Of a stretch of DNA of 64,000 nucleotides, positions 63,886 to 64,000 are shown in pieces. Positions within the stretch are counted from its first letter, which is position 1. Each line of letters opens with the position of its first letter. The DNA comes from Rhizorhabdus histidinilytica. GTDB taxonomy: Bacteria > Pseudomonadota > Alphaproteobacteria > Sphingomonadales > Sphingomonadaceae. The stretch covers positions 62,001-126,000 of the forward strand of contig NZ_FUYM01000008.1 of the NCBI RefSeq assembly GCF_900167915.1, given 5' to 3'. The position numbers were made by a program, and so were the translations under genes. The notes under the pieces are model-generated. The model was not told where the DNA came from. It was given only the letters and a program-made list of their open reading frames with translations, and ran no database searches.

Positions 63886-64000
63886 ATGCTGATCGTCCGT
63901 CCCGCCGGTCCCTCCGATCTCGCTTCGCTGATGGAGCTTGCCGTCCTGTCGGGGCGCGGCTTCACCAGCCTGCCCGAGGACGAGGCGACCCTGCTCAACC
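63886..64000 (+). CDS. second arginine N-succinyltransferase-like gene, 3'-truncated by the window edge
   Basis: Only the first 38 residues are visible, but they are enough to place it: 'MLIVRPAGPSDLASLMELA' followed by 'GRGFTSLPEDEATLLN' matches the N-terminus of AstA/AruF-AruG proteins (basic start, then the G.G.TSLP motif). It is a second copy next to the complete astA at 61535. Some bacteria (Pseudomonas aruF/aruG) use two AstA-like subunits; here they would flank astB. The start at 63886 is the only ATG that puts this motif in frame. Completeness and the rest of the operon cannot be seen. Confidence 0.75.
   Translation, partial: MLIVRPAGPSDLASLMELAVLSGRGFTSLPEDEATLLN

Overview
The window is about 64 kb of GC-rich, densely coding DNA. 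It looks like a chromosome segment from an alphaproteobacterium of the order Sphingomonadales (Sphingomonas or Rhizorhabdus type). The support is the core gene content (mreBCD-mrdA-rodA, cckA next to recA, smpB-dapA), an alphaproteobacterial GAAC-N7-GAAC LexA box in front of recA, two large TonB-dependent receptors of the 'IVTA/GRKREERLQDVP' type, and several catabolic clusters built from Rieske, SDR, GMC, ALDH and sulfatase genes. Genus and species cannot be settled from the sequence alone.

Layout. (1) 1-11148, catabolic block: the tail of an amidohydrolase, then a tight six-gene minus-strand operon (SDR, formylglycine-type sulfatase, aldehyde dehydrogenase, MFS transporter, acyl-CoA ligase, crotonase), with a divergent GMC alcohol oxidoreductase. 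Together these could desulfate an ester, oxidise the alcohol to an acid, activate it with CoA and send it to beta-oxidation. (2) 11499-20776, core: a small proline-rich lipoprotein, an L,D-transpeptidase, mutL, the elongasome operon mreB-mreC-mreD-mrdA-rodA, and tRNA-Lys(CTT). (3) 20835-39857, a second accessory block between tRNA-Lys and alaS: an AraC regulator divergent from a TonB receptor / Tat flavoenzyme / Tat metallo-hydrolase set; a PLP dehydratase; a CoxMSL-like molybdenum hydroxylase with a small NTF2-like protein; a MalT-type LuxR regulator; and a Rieske oxygenase / TonB receptor / SDR / SRPBCC set. (4) 39905-54132, core again: alaS, a small cytochrome c, GST and VOC proteins, recA, cckA, an M13 peptidase, a DUF2062 protein, smpB, dapA and a soluble lytic transglycosylase. 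(5) 54351-59515, the circularly permuted ATP-grasp / alpha-E / transglutaminase-like gene triplet followed by sppA. (6) 59500-64000, a GNAT acetyltransferase, an orphan lipoprotein, a TRIC-family membrane protein, and an arginine succinyltransferase pathway start (astA, astB and the beginning of a second astA-like gene).

No transposase, integrase, phage gene, CRISPR array or rRNA was seen. Small palindromic GTCAT...ATGAC repeats occur in three intergenic gaps (near recA, after cckA, after the lytic transglycosylase). All product names come from reading motifs and lengths; no database search was possible.
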